NCBI GenBank assembly: GCA_034620365.1
Contig: JAQGEQ010000272.1
Location: 496,001-560,000 of the forward strand
Reading direction: 5' to 3'
Source of the DNA: Pegea sp. RAD2-039
Taxonomy: Eukaryota > Chordata > Thaliacea > Salpida > Salpidae
Length of the DNA: 64,000 nucleotides
Numbering within the stretch: the stretch's first letter is position 1; each line of letters begins with the position of its first letter. Position numbers and translations under genes: made by a program. Below, piece after piece: positions 1 through 11,179 of this stretch. Below the pieces are notes generated by a model. It was not told the origin of the DNA. It worked only from the letters and a program-made list of their open reading frames with translations, and ran no database searches.

Positions 1-2
1 TT

Positions 3-119
3 CAGATTCAATTTTTGAAGCAAGATATTAATGATTTAGAAGATCAAATCCAAAAGATCAAAATTTTATCAAAAGATGAAATTACAAAACTTTTAAAAAA
101 TCGAAGAAAGAGTAGCTAA
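3..119 (+). CDS. C-terminal exon of an unidentified coiled-coil protein (5' truncated by window edge)
   Basis: An open frame enters from the left edge and ends at TAA 117-119. It encodes about 38 residues rich in Q, D, K, I and L with heptad-like spacing (QIQFLKQDINDLEDQIQKIK), then a basic tail RRKSS. The first bases read ttcag, so this may be the start of a last exon directly after an acceptor. An AATAAA lies at 215-220, a sensible distance for polyadenylation. The family cannot be recognised from so short a piece. I infer a coiled-coil C-terminus only. Confidence 0.45.
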   Translation, partial: QIQFLKQDINDLEDQIQKIKILSKDEITKLLKNRRKSS

Positions 120-1583
120 GAAGCTTCGAATAGCGATGATGACGTCACTTCTATTTTTAGATAATAATTTTCTGAAGAAAAATTTTTGCAATTATTTATT
201 TCTTATTTATTTTCAATAAAATTTTGTTTAACTTCATCATATTTTCAGCTAAAATCGATAAATAAAAATATTTTTGAAAAGTTTTTTATTCAAATATTTT
301 GTGGCATTTTTTATTTTCTAATTTTCAAAATCTATTTATTTAAAACAAAAATATTTCATATTTAAAAGTTGTAATTAATAAAAATCGAAATAAAAATTCT
401 CAATTCTTAAACTTTTATTATTTTAATAATTTTTCTAATTTGACGAGAAAATAAGTTTAAAAAATATCCATTTTAGATTTGATGTTGAAAACATTTTCTC
501 GATATTTTGAAGTTTTTTTTATCAATAAATTTGTTTATAGTTAAAATCCAAGAAACATTTTGAAATGAACATTAAATTTTGTAGATTTCAAACTCAACAA
601 AACTAACTTCAATATTTTATACTTTTTTTAGAAATTTAAAAAACTGAAATAAATTTCAATAACTTTTTTTCTACTTTTGAAAAAATTAATCTCTTCAAAA
701 ATTCTGGAAATATCAACTTAGCATTTTTTAAATACCTTTTTTAAATTGATTATAATTTATTTTGAAGAGGATAAATTATATAAGACGATAATGTTTCCAG
801 CTTCCACGAAGAAGTCGTCTCTTTCGCTCATTTTCAGATCAAACTTTTTTAAATCTTAATGTCTTCTAAAGAACTGTGTCATCAACAAAGTCAAGAAGAA
901 GAAGATTTTCTCATGAACTTATTTAATCCACGGAAAGTCTTTAAATATTTTGTTGTTTTCCTCGTCATTAAAAACACTTCTGGACACCACAAAAGTTGTC
1001 TCTTTCAATTTTAAAGAAATTGTTTATCAACTTTAATTAAAATTAATTCAAAAGTCAATTCAACTATAAAAGGGAGCAACGGAGAAGAGATTTGTTTCTA
1101 GAATAGATCATCGAAAATGATGAGAGATCTGTTTTGATTTTATTTGAATCTCTGACAACTTTCTTGTTTATCAAATTTGTTTGATGGAACATTTTGCTTT
1201 TAGCTTGAAGTAATCTATCTTAACTTTCATAACAACTAAATTTATCCAATTTCTTATTTCTTTTAATAAAAATTTTGCATTATAAAGTAGTTTGAAAATT
1301 AAGTTGCTAAATTATTTCTTATTTCGATTAAAAAAGCTCCAAAAATCTATTTTTTGAGATTAAAATAACAAGTAGACATTTAAAGAAGTTTCAAATGTTG
1401 AAATTTCTAGTAAGCTTGATTTGAAGTTTAATCTTTCATTTATAAATTATATTTATTCATAAATTTATTGATTATTTCCACTCAGCAATTTCAAACAAAA
1501 TCTTTTTCAAATCAAATTTCTATTTATTAAGCTAAAAATATTTTCAATCAAAAATTGATTATATAAAAAAATATCTTTCTTCA
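120..1583. other. Gene-poor AT-rich interval
   Basis: Apart from the 3' UTR and AATAAA of the left-edge gene, I see no convincing coding exon. The sequence is mostly A/T runs. A TGACGTCA palindrome lies near 142-149. Confidence 0.5.
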
Positions 1584-1799
1584 TTACTTCGCTTACATGA
1601 CGTCACTCACTTCGCTAACATGACGTCACTAACTTCGCTAACATGACGTCATGTTCTGCTCATACTTGCTTATGTAACAAATCTCGTCTTTGATCTTTTA
1701 TTTTAGCTTATAACCAAATCAATTAATTCAAAAATGTCATAATCAATCACGTCATCAATTACGTCATCAATCACGTCAGCAATTACGTCATCAATCACG
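1584..1799. repeat. Two short tandem arrays built on CRE-like TGACGTCA/ACGTCA units
   Basis: At about 1586-1652 a roughly 22-bp unit (cttcgctaacatgacgtcac) is repeated three times, each copy holding the full CRE palindrome TGACGTCA. At about 1738-1799 a second array alternates caatcacgtcat and caattacgtcat about five times. The second array runs into the stop codon and the last codons of the SOUL-family gene, so the end of that protein may be shaped by the repeat. Any regulatory role is inference. Confidence 0.7.
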
Positions 1800-2604
1800 T
1801 TTAACAATTCCAACTTCGTTGCGTCTGTTGGTGAGTTTCCACGGAGTATCATAAGTTGTCATATAGAAATAAGCGGTTTCTAGTTGGTCTTTAGTTACGC
1901 CATCTCTAACCAACATCTCAAATAACATATTCGACTCTTTCATCCAATCATTTAACTCCGGGAAACCCCCAAATTTTCTGAACGAAATAAATTGAAATGA
2001 TGAAATATTTGATGAATACAAAAAACTAACTTGATATAAACATCTGTTTGTGGCAAGTCTATGAGTTTGACGTTTTCACTAAGAGGGGCAGGTGCTTCTG
2101 TTTGATACTTAGGTGGTAGGTAGAAACTCATACTACTAGGTATAGGACAGAAAGAACATGGTCTGGTCCCTAAACCTCTTAATACTGGAGTAGTCATTTG
2201 AATTTTTACCCCTAAACACAAAAACATAATTTGTGAAGAAAATTCCAATTCACTTACCATCTACATTAGACCCATTGATATAATCAAAGAGTTCCTTGAA
2301 GCTAATTCTTCCGTAAACGTCATACAAAACGCTCGATGTTGACGTGGAAACCCATTTACTGCTAGGGTAACGTCTTAACTCATAACCATCACCCTGAAGT
2401 CACGTGATCAGCTAACTACAAGCTAGTTACAATAAAAATACTCACTTCAGAGATCACAGTGTAGGGAAGAGTTGGCAACTCATCAATTGAAGGACCTTTA
2501 TATGATTCCTTCCATTTCAAAGCATCTTTAATCCCAAATTCCTCTGATGCTTTCCAAGCAGTGCAAATAGAGATAAAAGAACAAAATAAGATTATCGTCT
2601 TCAT
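1791..2604 (-). CDS. Secreted SOUL/heme-binding-protein family member
   Basis: Four exons on the minus strand: 2446-2604, 2258-2393, 2031-2211 and 1791-1977. All have GT-AG introns of about 50 nt and the phases close to a 220-residue protein. Residues 1-17 (MKTIILFCSFISICTAW) are a clear signal peptide. The rest matches the SOUL/HEBP fold: YELRRYPSSKWVSTS, then KIQMTTPVLRG, then a SFYLPPKYQ strand, and at the end PWKLTNRRNEVGIVKR, the position of the family's LLNRNNEVW motif. SOUL proteins bind heme or tetrapyrroles; the signal peptide makes this one secreted or lysosomal rather than cytosolic like HEBP1. The insertion RPCSFCPIPSS adds two cysteines, as in other secreted members. A TATA box lies 55 bp upstream of the ATG. 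The exact paralogue is not assigned. Confidence 0.9.
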
Positions 2605-2658
2605 CTTGACACTTCTGTTTTAAAGTTTAATTTTCAAACCTTATCCAACTCCATCTTC

Positions 2659-2666
2659 TTTATATA
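2659..2666 (-). promoter_or_regulatory. TATA box of the SOUL-family gene
   Basis: TATATAAA on the minus strand, about 55 bp upstream of the ATG at 2604. The spacing leaves a short 5' UTR of roughly 25 nt. Confidence 0.55.
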
Positions 2667-2669
2667 ACC

Positions 2670-3658
2670 AACCTTCGCCTGAGGGTACTGACTAGATCGA
2701 CTGACTACAAAACCGGTTTATCAACTATTTGAATTCAAATTTGAATGGCGACAATAAAAACATCTATTTTCGATTTATTAGTTTGACACGTGACTTAATC
2801 ATGAACTTTTCATTGGTCGATAAACAAATAAAACTTTCTTAACTTTTCAAATCAATTTTTGAAAAACTCTAAAATAAAGTCTCACGTGATTTCAATTGAT
2901 TTTGATGACAGATCTCCAGTTATCTTCATCTCAGCCAACAATGAATTCAATAAACAACTTTCTTATCACAAAATATTTGGAATTATTTTCAACTAAAAAA
3001 CTCGAATTTATTGAAGTATGTGACTTCATCAGTGACATTTTCAGATTTCTAATTTGCATAATTGTAGAGATATACAGATGTAGATATTCCAACAGATCAT
3101 CAAGTTATCTGAATACTGAAGTTTTAACTTCCACAGTTTCATCTTTTTTCTAAATAAGCAGTTTTTAAATTAAAAAATCTTCCAAAATGTCTTTTTACAT
3201 TTATGGATTCAAACTTTGATGAAAATATAATTTTGATATTTATTTTATTTAAATTGATGACAATTGCTACTCACAAATTGTTCTTCACTTTGTCAATAAA
3301 CTAAAAAGTAAATTTATCAAAGATTTGTACGAAGATGGGTTTATTTGTATGAATGCATTTGACAAATTTAAACAGTTGAATATTTTAACTTAAATATAAA
3401 AGAAGAAATTCGAAAGCGGCTGATTACAAAAATGGTTTAAAAACAGAAAAAATTTGATTAAAATTTAAAACTTTCATAAAAATGACGATTTTGTAAAAAG
3501 TTCTGAAAAAAGATGAAAAAATCTTTTGAAAGAATTAAAGTTAAAAACAAATTGACAAAATAGTGACAGCTACAACTTGTTGCTATGACAACTGAAGCTG
3601 TTCAAGCCGCGATGACGTCTCAGAAATATTGCGGCATGTAAAAGTACCCTCGAGTATT
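2670..3658. other. Intergenic interval between the SOUL and Kelch-like genes
   Basis: It contains the upstream region of the SOUL gene (CACGTG-containing palindromes near 2789 and 2881) and the 3' flank of the Kelch-like gene. The short open frames here lack codon bias and splice context, and I see no gene. Confidence 0.5.
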
Positions 3659-6600
3659 TCAGGAGATTTCAGCGTCAACACGAACAACTACAGTTCCACC
3701 TCGACAAATATTAAAGGATGCAACTTCTTTCCATTGGTTGGTGTGTGGGTTGAAGGCCTCGCAATTGGAAAGATACGAGTGTCCTGCAGAGATCAGAAGA
3801 TGAAGATTAGATGATGAAGATCAGGAGATGAAGATTAGAAGATGAAGATCAGAAGATGAAGATCAGGAGATGAAGATTAGAAGATGAAGATCAGGAGATG
3901 AAGATTAGATGATGAAGATCAGGAGATGAAGATTAGAAGATGAAGATTAGATGATGAAGATTAGATGATGAAGATTAGATGATGAAGATCAGGAGATGAA
4001 GATTAGAAGATGAAGATTAGATGATGAAGATCAGGAGATGAAGATTAGAAGATGAAGATTAGATGATGAAGATCAGGAGATGAAGATTAGAAGATGAAGA
4101 TTAGATGATGAAGATCAGGAGATGAAGATTAGATGATGAAGATCAGGAGATGAAGATTAGAAGATGAAGATTAGATGATGAAGATCAGGAGATGAAGATT
4201 AGAAGATGAAGATTAGATGATGAAGATCAGGAGATGAAGATTAGAAGATGAAGATTAGATGATGAAGATCAGAAGATGGGGATCAGAAGATGAAGATAAC
4301 AAGATGAAGATCAGGGAATGAAGATCAGAAGATTGGGGATCAGAAGATGAAGATGAGGGAATGAAGATAGGAAGATGAAGATGCTACTCACCGTCATAAC
4401 CTCCACAAGCATACAACGAGTTACCAAGAGTACAAACACCAACAGCATCACGTGGACACTTTAAAGGGGTAATTGTGGTCCACTGATTGGTCGATGGGTT
4501 GTACCTTTCCACTGTATCAGTTAATTTCGATATTTGATTACTAGCAGGAGCATCATGACCACCAATCGCGTACAACAGACCACTACTACAAACTCCAACA
4601 CCCACGCATCCTCTTCGTTTCATCATTGATGCACAAGGAAGCCATTTGTTGAAATTTGGATCAAAACATTCGACTGACCGAAGACATGAACTTCCATCAC
4701 GACCTCCAACAGCATATAATCTGGCAAAGATTGTATTTCAAAACACTAAGAATGTAGAAATTTGGTTTGGAATCACTAAAACTGAAGAAATTTGGTTTGG
4801 AAACACTAAAACTGAAGAAATTTGGTTTGGAAACACTAAAATGTAGACAAACTTGTTGCCAATGACAGCCACACCAACAGTACTTCGAGATACCGACATA
4901 GGGGCCACATAACTCCAAGCTCTTGATTGAGGGTCCCAACGCTCGACTGTGTTCAAAAAACTCCAACCGTCATGTCCTCCAACAGCGTACATGGCTCCAT
5001 TCAGGACTCCAATGCCTGTAAACGTGACCAGTGGACACGTGACTAGTTGCCATAGAAACCAGTAGAAACTAACCTAAACCATGTCTATGTGTGGTCACAG
5101 GGGGCATAAAACACCAGGTTTGTGTTTTTGGTTCAAAACACTCGACAGAATTGAGCGTCTTCAACCCGTCTCTTCCTCCTACGATATAAATCTTCCCTTC
5201 TAAGATCGCCACGCCGAACTGCTGACGTCGTATCGACATGTTGGTGACGAACCTCCAGGTATTAAGTCGAGGGTCGAAGCATTCAACGCTGTTAGCACCT
5301 GGTTGAAAGTCGTGGAAATTTAGTGAGTTTGTACAAGATTGTGAATTAGTGAGTGGGAATTGAAATCACTTTCAATCAAGGAACTTAAGTTGAGTCTTGA
5401 AGGATCTAATAAAGTTAGAATCGTCAAATTCTTCTTCAAATAACTCCTTTATAGAGATCAAATATTCAAATTAATAATTCTTAATTGCCGATAAGAAAAA
5501 TAATAAAAAAAATTGTTTAATTTGATGCAAAAGTCTTATTTCGATTAATTATTTCTTCAAATGGAAATAGATTCGTAAATGCAGACGTTTGGAAATAATT
5601 GGATAGTTTACAAACGAAAGTTAATGAAATTAATCTCTTTCAGAATATTGTGGCATCTCTGGCTGCTATGATTTTTTTAAACAAAAAAGTCTTTAAATAC
5701 ACTTCGAAAGTGGTTAAAGAAGAAACCACAAAACCTGATTAACTTGCTCGAACTTCGTTTTATTTCTATCAAAGTGTTTTAAGTTCTTTTCAATTTCAAT
5801 TCAGTTTATCAAAATGTGAATTAAACAAGAGATGGAAGATGCAATCATGCTAAATTTATTCTCAGTAAGAATAAAAGTTTGGTTGAAAGTACAACAAATG
5901 ACATGCTGTAATACTTACATGAATATCCTGATAGGTTTGTCAAAAAGAGAAAGCTTTAATATCAGTCTCAACAAAAGATTATTTCTCAAATTAAAACTTT
6001 ATTTCAATATATAAGATTGATTACAAAGTTTTTAACAGATATGTTTAATGACCACCTTTGCTGCTATCCATACCACCCACAGCATACAACATGCCTTCAG
6101 TAGATGTCCTAGGTCCAATCGATTTGGGTAAATGGTTATTTAGTAACTGTTGTGATAGTGATTGGATAATTTGTTGTTGACAGAACAAACTATTTTTGAT
6201 GTAATTGTGTTCTTGTAACACATTAAATAAAAACTGTTGAAAAAAAGGAATATATAAGCTAGAGGGTAATACCAAAATGTTATTACTTCTTTTGGGAGGT
6301 ATGATAGTCGGATGTGGACAAATAATAGAGGTAGTGATGATAATCGTTCATTTTCTTTATGTTTGATCCATGATATTATTGCAAGGGCTACAGAAGTTTC
6401 ACTTTTAACATTGATGAAGTCATCTGAAATGAGTAAAATCACCTAAAATGAAACTTTAAATTAGTTCACTAATGTTCATTTCAAGAAGTGATTACTTGTT
6501 CTAGTGGAAGCTGCAAAAATTCTCGGTTTTCAACAACTTCAGTAAAATTATCCTGACAAAAAAGTAATTGTTTGTTCATGAAGTTTTTACAACAATGTAA

Positions 6601-7939
6601 CTCACAAATACATAATTGTTTGCCATTTTAAGGAGTAAATGACAATTCTGTAGGTCAGCAAAAGTCCTAATTCCAAGACAATTAGAGGGGTGAAGTTGTT
6701 TAATAAGAAATGAACTTCCATCATCAACAACTTCTTCTAATCTTAACATGTTTGCTGTTGTCATCAAAGTTTCAATATTTTCTTCTTTTAATTCAAGTTT
6801 ACCTTCAAAATTGTTGAGTAGAAATTTAAACAAAGTCACTTCTGTATAGTTCAGCACAAACTTAACAGTTAAACAGAATTTTCTTTGTTTGAAATAGAGA
6901 GCGTGGTGATAATGTTGAAGTAAAAGAAAATATGTTTACAAAAAACATTCCAAGAAATCATTTTTAAACAATCTATAAAACTCTTTGATGTGGAACAAAA
7001 TTGATTTGAAAACAAATCAATCAAAAAGTCATATTCTTCTCTAAAAGATAAATAATAATTCTAAAATATTGAAAGGTTTGAATTGTACCCATTATAAAGA
7101 AATTCAAGGTTCATTTTATCTAGTTATCAAATCTTGTGATCAAAATTTAATAATTTAAGAAAGTTAAAAAACTTAATTTAATCTTTGAAAATATATTATA
7201 GAACTAATTGAGTTTTAAAAAGAATTATTCATTGAATATTTTTTCAAAGCTATCTGATATAAAATCTATTCATCAAATATAACTGAATATAGAGTAATTA
7301 CAAATTTCTAATAAGAAAGATTGGAAACAATTTTCAGAAAGATATTTAGAGAAAAAGTATAGAAAAAGGCAATTTATATCAGATTTACTGAACAATTTAA
7401 GAGAAATATAATGGTTAATCTCTATCAAGTTTATTTAATAATGCAAATCCTTTACAAGACTTAAATAATTGATAAGATTTAGAAGTATTAAGTTCAACTA
7501 CAAACCTGTATACATATAATTAATAAGTTCTTGCAAAGCATAAGGATCTATTTTATGAAGAACGATTTCTTTTTGAGTTGCTTCTATGGTTGAGCCAGTA
7601 AACATTGCTTGAAAATATTCTGAAGCAGCAGATAGTATAATACGATGAGCAGGAATTTTGGTTTTTCCAGCTGTTAATATTATTCATACTTTAACAGATA
7701 TATAAATATTCAACTGAAAAGTTTATAAAATGTATATAAATATCATAATTAAGAATATTTAAAAATCTAAACCTATCTTAAACTAAACTTTATCTTTTAA
7801 ACAGATTGATTTCTTCAGAAGATTACTATCATCAGAGATGTAAACTGACCTACCTACAAAGTTTATTATTTTTCAAATGTTCATGAACTTTCATCATTAT
7901 ATTTGACTCATGGTTTTTTATCCTCTTTTCCATGGTCAT
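3659..7939 (-). CDS. Kelch-like protein, KLHL1/4/5 group (BTB-BACK-Kelch)
   Basis: Ten exons: 7854-7939, 7506-~7684, 6606-6802, 6496-6552, 6287-6442, 6056-6233, 5074-5298, 4853-5015, 4392-4720 and 3659-3783. They close in frame to about 564 residues. The N-terminus is a BTB domain ([19 protein letters not shown]). A BACK domain follows ([25 protein letters not shown]). Six Kelch blades have the GG and Y..W signature, for example [19 protein letters not shown] and [15 protein letters not shown], which are diagnostic of KLHL1/4/5. Members are substrate adaptors for Cullin-3 ubiquitin ligases and some bind actin. The long N-terminus of vertebrate KLHL1/4 is missing; an in-frame stop lies directly before the ATG at 7939. 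The exon 1/2 junction lacks a clean AG: the in-frame codons just upstream of 7670 read IILTAG, matching the family's VVLIAG, but imply a TG acceptor. Confidence 0.9.
3795..4380. repeat. Purine-rich minisatellite in the last intron of the Kelch-like gene
   Basis: Nearly 600 bp of G/A-rich tandem repeat, built from interspersed gatgaagatcaggagatg and aagattagaagatgaagatt variants (basic step about 13-14 nt, higher-order period about 41 nt). It fills almost all of the intron between exons 9 and 10 (3784-4391). On the transcribed minus strand it becomes a long polypyrimidine (CTTCATC)-type tract. Confidence 0.9.
4745..4845. repeat. Short tandem repeat in a Kelch-like gene intron
   Basis: Three copies of a 27-bp unit (aatttggtttggaaacacta plus aaactgaag) lie between exons 8 and 9. 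The repeat is open on both strands, which produces spurious reading frames. It abuts the splice donor of exon 8, which I place at 4852/4853. Confidence 0.8.
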
Positions 7940-10900
7940 TCAGTAAAAAATAACTTGTTTAAACATATAAAAACACTTTTCTTGTAGAATAATCAAACAA
8001 TAATGAATTATTTATAACTTTATTTTGAACCTATATGATACAAAGACATTAATATCTAATATTTAGTTTTTATCAAAATACTAAATAAAAATATTTTTAA
8101 AACTTAATTTTTTATATTTTTCAATAATCACTCAGAACTTATATAAGACTAACAAAAACTAAAATCTCAACTTAACAATTATATTCAACAAGAATGCAAA
8201 AAGTTTTGTATATTATCAAATTATTCGATATAATCTAATATTGATATATTTTGAATAAAACTTTTACTTTTTAATAAGCAGTAATGATAAGAAACAACAC
8301 TATTCCATGTAATCTGCTTTTATTAAATATAAAGGATAGACTTTTAGTGAGTAATTTTGTGTATATATTTTTTAATGATAAAACCATTTTTTGTGAGAAA
8401 ATTAACAAATTTTGGGGCAACAAAAAGTTTTATCAGTTTAGTAATTGCATATTGAAAATCTTAGCTTACTATCAGTGTTTGTAACTAGTTTTTATTTATT
8501 TTCAGCATTCAAATACTCAAACTAAAAAACGTGTTTTTATAATTTTTTAAGCTGCTTTATAAATTTTACAGTAAATAAAAATATAAGAAGATTTCTACAA
8601 AAAGTGGAATATTTATTAATTCTATGAAATTAATTTTTAGATATCGTTCATTAGAAAACATATACTTGTGGATGCGACTTCAAAAATACACGATACCATC
8701 AATATAGAAGCCTTCCTGCGGAGGCTTTTCTCGATCACCAAACACAAGATTTATTTTTAGAAAGGTTTTTTCTTGACTTAGTGAATTTCTAATTGTAAAA
8801 TCCAAGTTTATTCCAAATAACATTCATCAATTTTCTGAAGTCCAAACTAAGCAAGATCCAAAGAGTAAGATTCAAAACATGTATCTATTAAAAAAAATAA
8901 TTTTAGCTTTGCCAGTGCATCTTACGTATACATATTAACCTATATATACTTTATCTCCAGTCTGTCTAACAATTGTTTACTAATAACGCTGTTACTGGGT
9001 GTGGTATCCTTTTGTTATACAAGGACCGTCCCTCAAAGTTAAATATTGAAACCTTGGATTATCAACCTCTCTGGTCTCGTATTATTGTTTAAAACTATCA
9101 ATGGTTTATCCTTAGCCTAAATGAGTGCTTTATAAACAACCTGTGCTTCATAGGCCTTTATGCTCTCAGAAGTTTGACGCTCAAAATTAATGCATTAAAA
9201 ACTTCAATAACACTAGTGTGGGCTAAATACAATTTCAATAGGGTAGACAAGGCTTAAATCGTTTTTCCAACTCCAGCAAATTATATCACTTCTCTTATGA
9301 TTAAATAAGAAGAGTGTGATTTGAGTTATTTCGTTGACAAGTTATATACTAAGATGGCATTTTCTTCATGTTTTGTATTTTTCATACTCTTAACTTTGTT
9401 ATGCTTGTACACAGTGTATTTCGATTTTCATGTTAAACTTTGGTATTTGAGACTTTTTTAGTTCTCTGCAGTTATATTGTGTTGTGTTCGCTATAAGTTG
9501 TATTCGCTTTGATTGCCATTTTTTAAATTCTTATAAAAGTAAGTACATCCATTTTTTTAATCCCTCCTAAAAAATTTCTTTATTTCTGTTTTATAGCGAT
9601 TTGCATGATTAAAAACACAATAGAAGTGTACCACTACTTTCGAAATAAACTAGCTTTGTTAAGCTGAGTAATAAAATTCATTGCCTAAAACTAATATCAA
9701 GGAAAGTTATGAATGACAGTGCCAGAAAATCAATAAACTTATAAGTCACTCTAAGACTCTAAGATTCCTTAGAATATTACTCAACTGCATTTTTAGTAGC
9801 TTTCTCGCTAAATCAATTTATAGATTTTATTTTTTTAAAAGTGTTTTAAGCATTTGTAATCATTAATTCTTAGTCTTGATTATATTGACATAGAGTTTCA
9901 TAGACGAAAGTCCAAACTCAACCCAACTTACCTTTTCATTTATTTTTGTGTTATACATAAAGTTTAGACCAAGATCAGTCATATATCTACCATACTGCCG
10001 GTCAGGTACATAAGCTAACTACTTTTTGGTTAACTTTGTATGTTATATACTGAACTCGAGTCTTTCGAAATTATTATCGTTTTGCTAGAAGGGCAGATAA
10101 AAATCACATGTTTTTCATCTGATTTATCAGGCAACCAAAAAATCATTTTAGCAACTTTCTAAAAGGCTGATAAAAATAACTTTATAGACAATGTTTTTTA
10201 TGAGTATAGTTTCAAAAAGTTTAAATAATAATTTATAAATATGAAGTGTTAAAAATTCTTCATTTTTTAAATTCTTTTTTTTTTTGTAAATTTGTGGAAA
10301 CACTAATCTATCGATATCTACTCCATATCTACGATATATATATGCATCGATTACCTATATTCTAACATTTTCGGAAATTGTTATTTTTATTTTCTTCAAA
10401 TTTCATGTCTTGTCACTTAATGGACAGAATCACCAGAACCAGTTCTTTCGCTGTTAAAGCTTTCAAAATCAATCATATTTTTCAAGTTGAATGTTCCCTA
10501 TGATTTCTTATTTCAAACTTTATCATTTTTTTTGTTTTTTTAATTTCCCAAATGAAGTTTTTATATCTATATATTCTTCACTTTAAATTTGCCGTTTTAG
10601 ATACAATTTTATTTTTGTTGAAAAATGTTTTTGAAAGCTAATTAAAATAGTTTAGCTTAAGAATTTGTAAAATTATTAAGTTTGTGAAGTTTCAAAACTA
10701 GGCAGTTATTGAAAACATATTTTCAAAGAAGATTAAACGATATTATGAAACTTTTAATTTCTATTTATCTAAACAACAAAATAAACTAGAATGTTGCTAA
10801 CTAATTTTTTCTAAAATAATTTAACATTTTTTTCAAATCTATTTATAATCAATTTATAATTTTTATAAAATATATTTCTGCAGATAAAAGAAATAATTTA

Positions 10901-11150
10901 TTGTTGTGTAAGCTATTGTAAATAAAAAGATTGTTTTATGTTTTTAAGTTATGCTAGACATATATATTTTTTATTTCATTTCAATCATTTTAAACTTTTA
11001 GCTAAATGATTATGACCATTTAATAAATATTAATATTTTATGTTTTGTTGGTTATTTTGATAACATTTTTAATTAGATTGTTTTTTATTTATACAATTGT
11101 ATAAGTCTTTCTTTAATAAATCTAACTTTTTTTTAAGTATTGTTCCTTCC
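7940..11150. other. Gene-poor interval between the Kelch-like gene and CDV3
   Basis: AT-rich with no recognisable gene. A subregion at about 8.9-9.3 kb is a little richer in GC and may be decayed repeat. An imperfect hairpin (aagccttcctgcggaggctt) at about 8711-8730 is followed by a short T run; I could not assign it to an RNA family. Confidence 0.5.
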
Positions 11151-11179
11151 TGTTTGTTCAAGTAAAAGTTTATATCAAA

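Noticed and set aside
4697..4992. Overlapping frames reading ...VFPNQISS... repeats next to the Kelch-like exon
   Set aside because: They are read-through of exon 8 into the intronic 27-bp tandem repeat; splicing at AACAA|gtttgt restores the Kelch blade.
8705..8740. Hairpin aagccttcctgcggaggctt followed by T-rich sequence
   Set aside because: Does not match the histone 3' stem-loop or a known small RNA, and one short hairpin is expected by chance in an interval this long.
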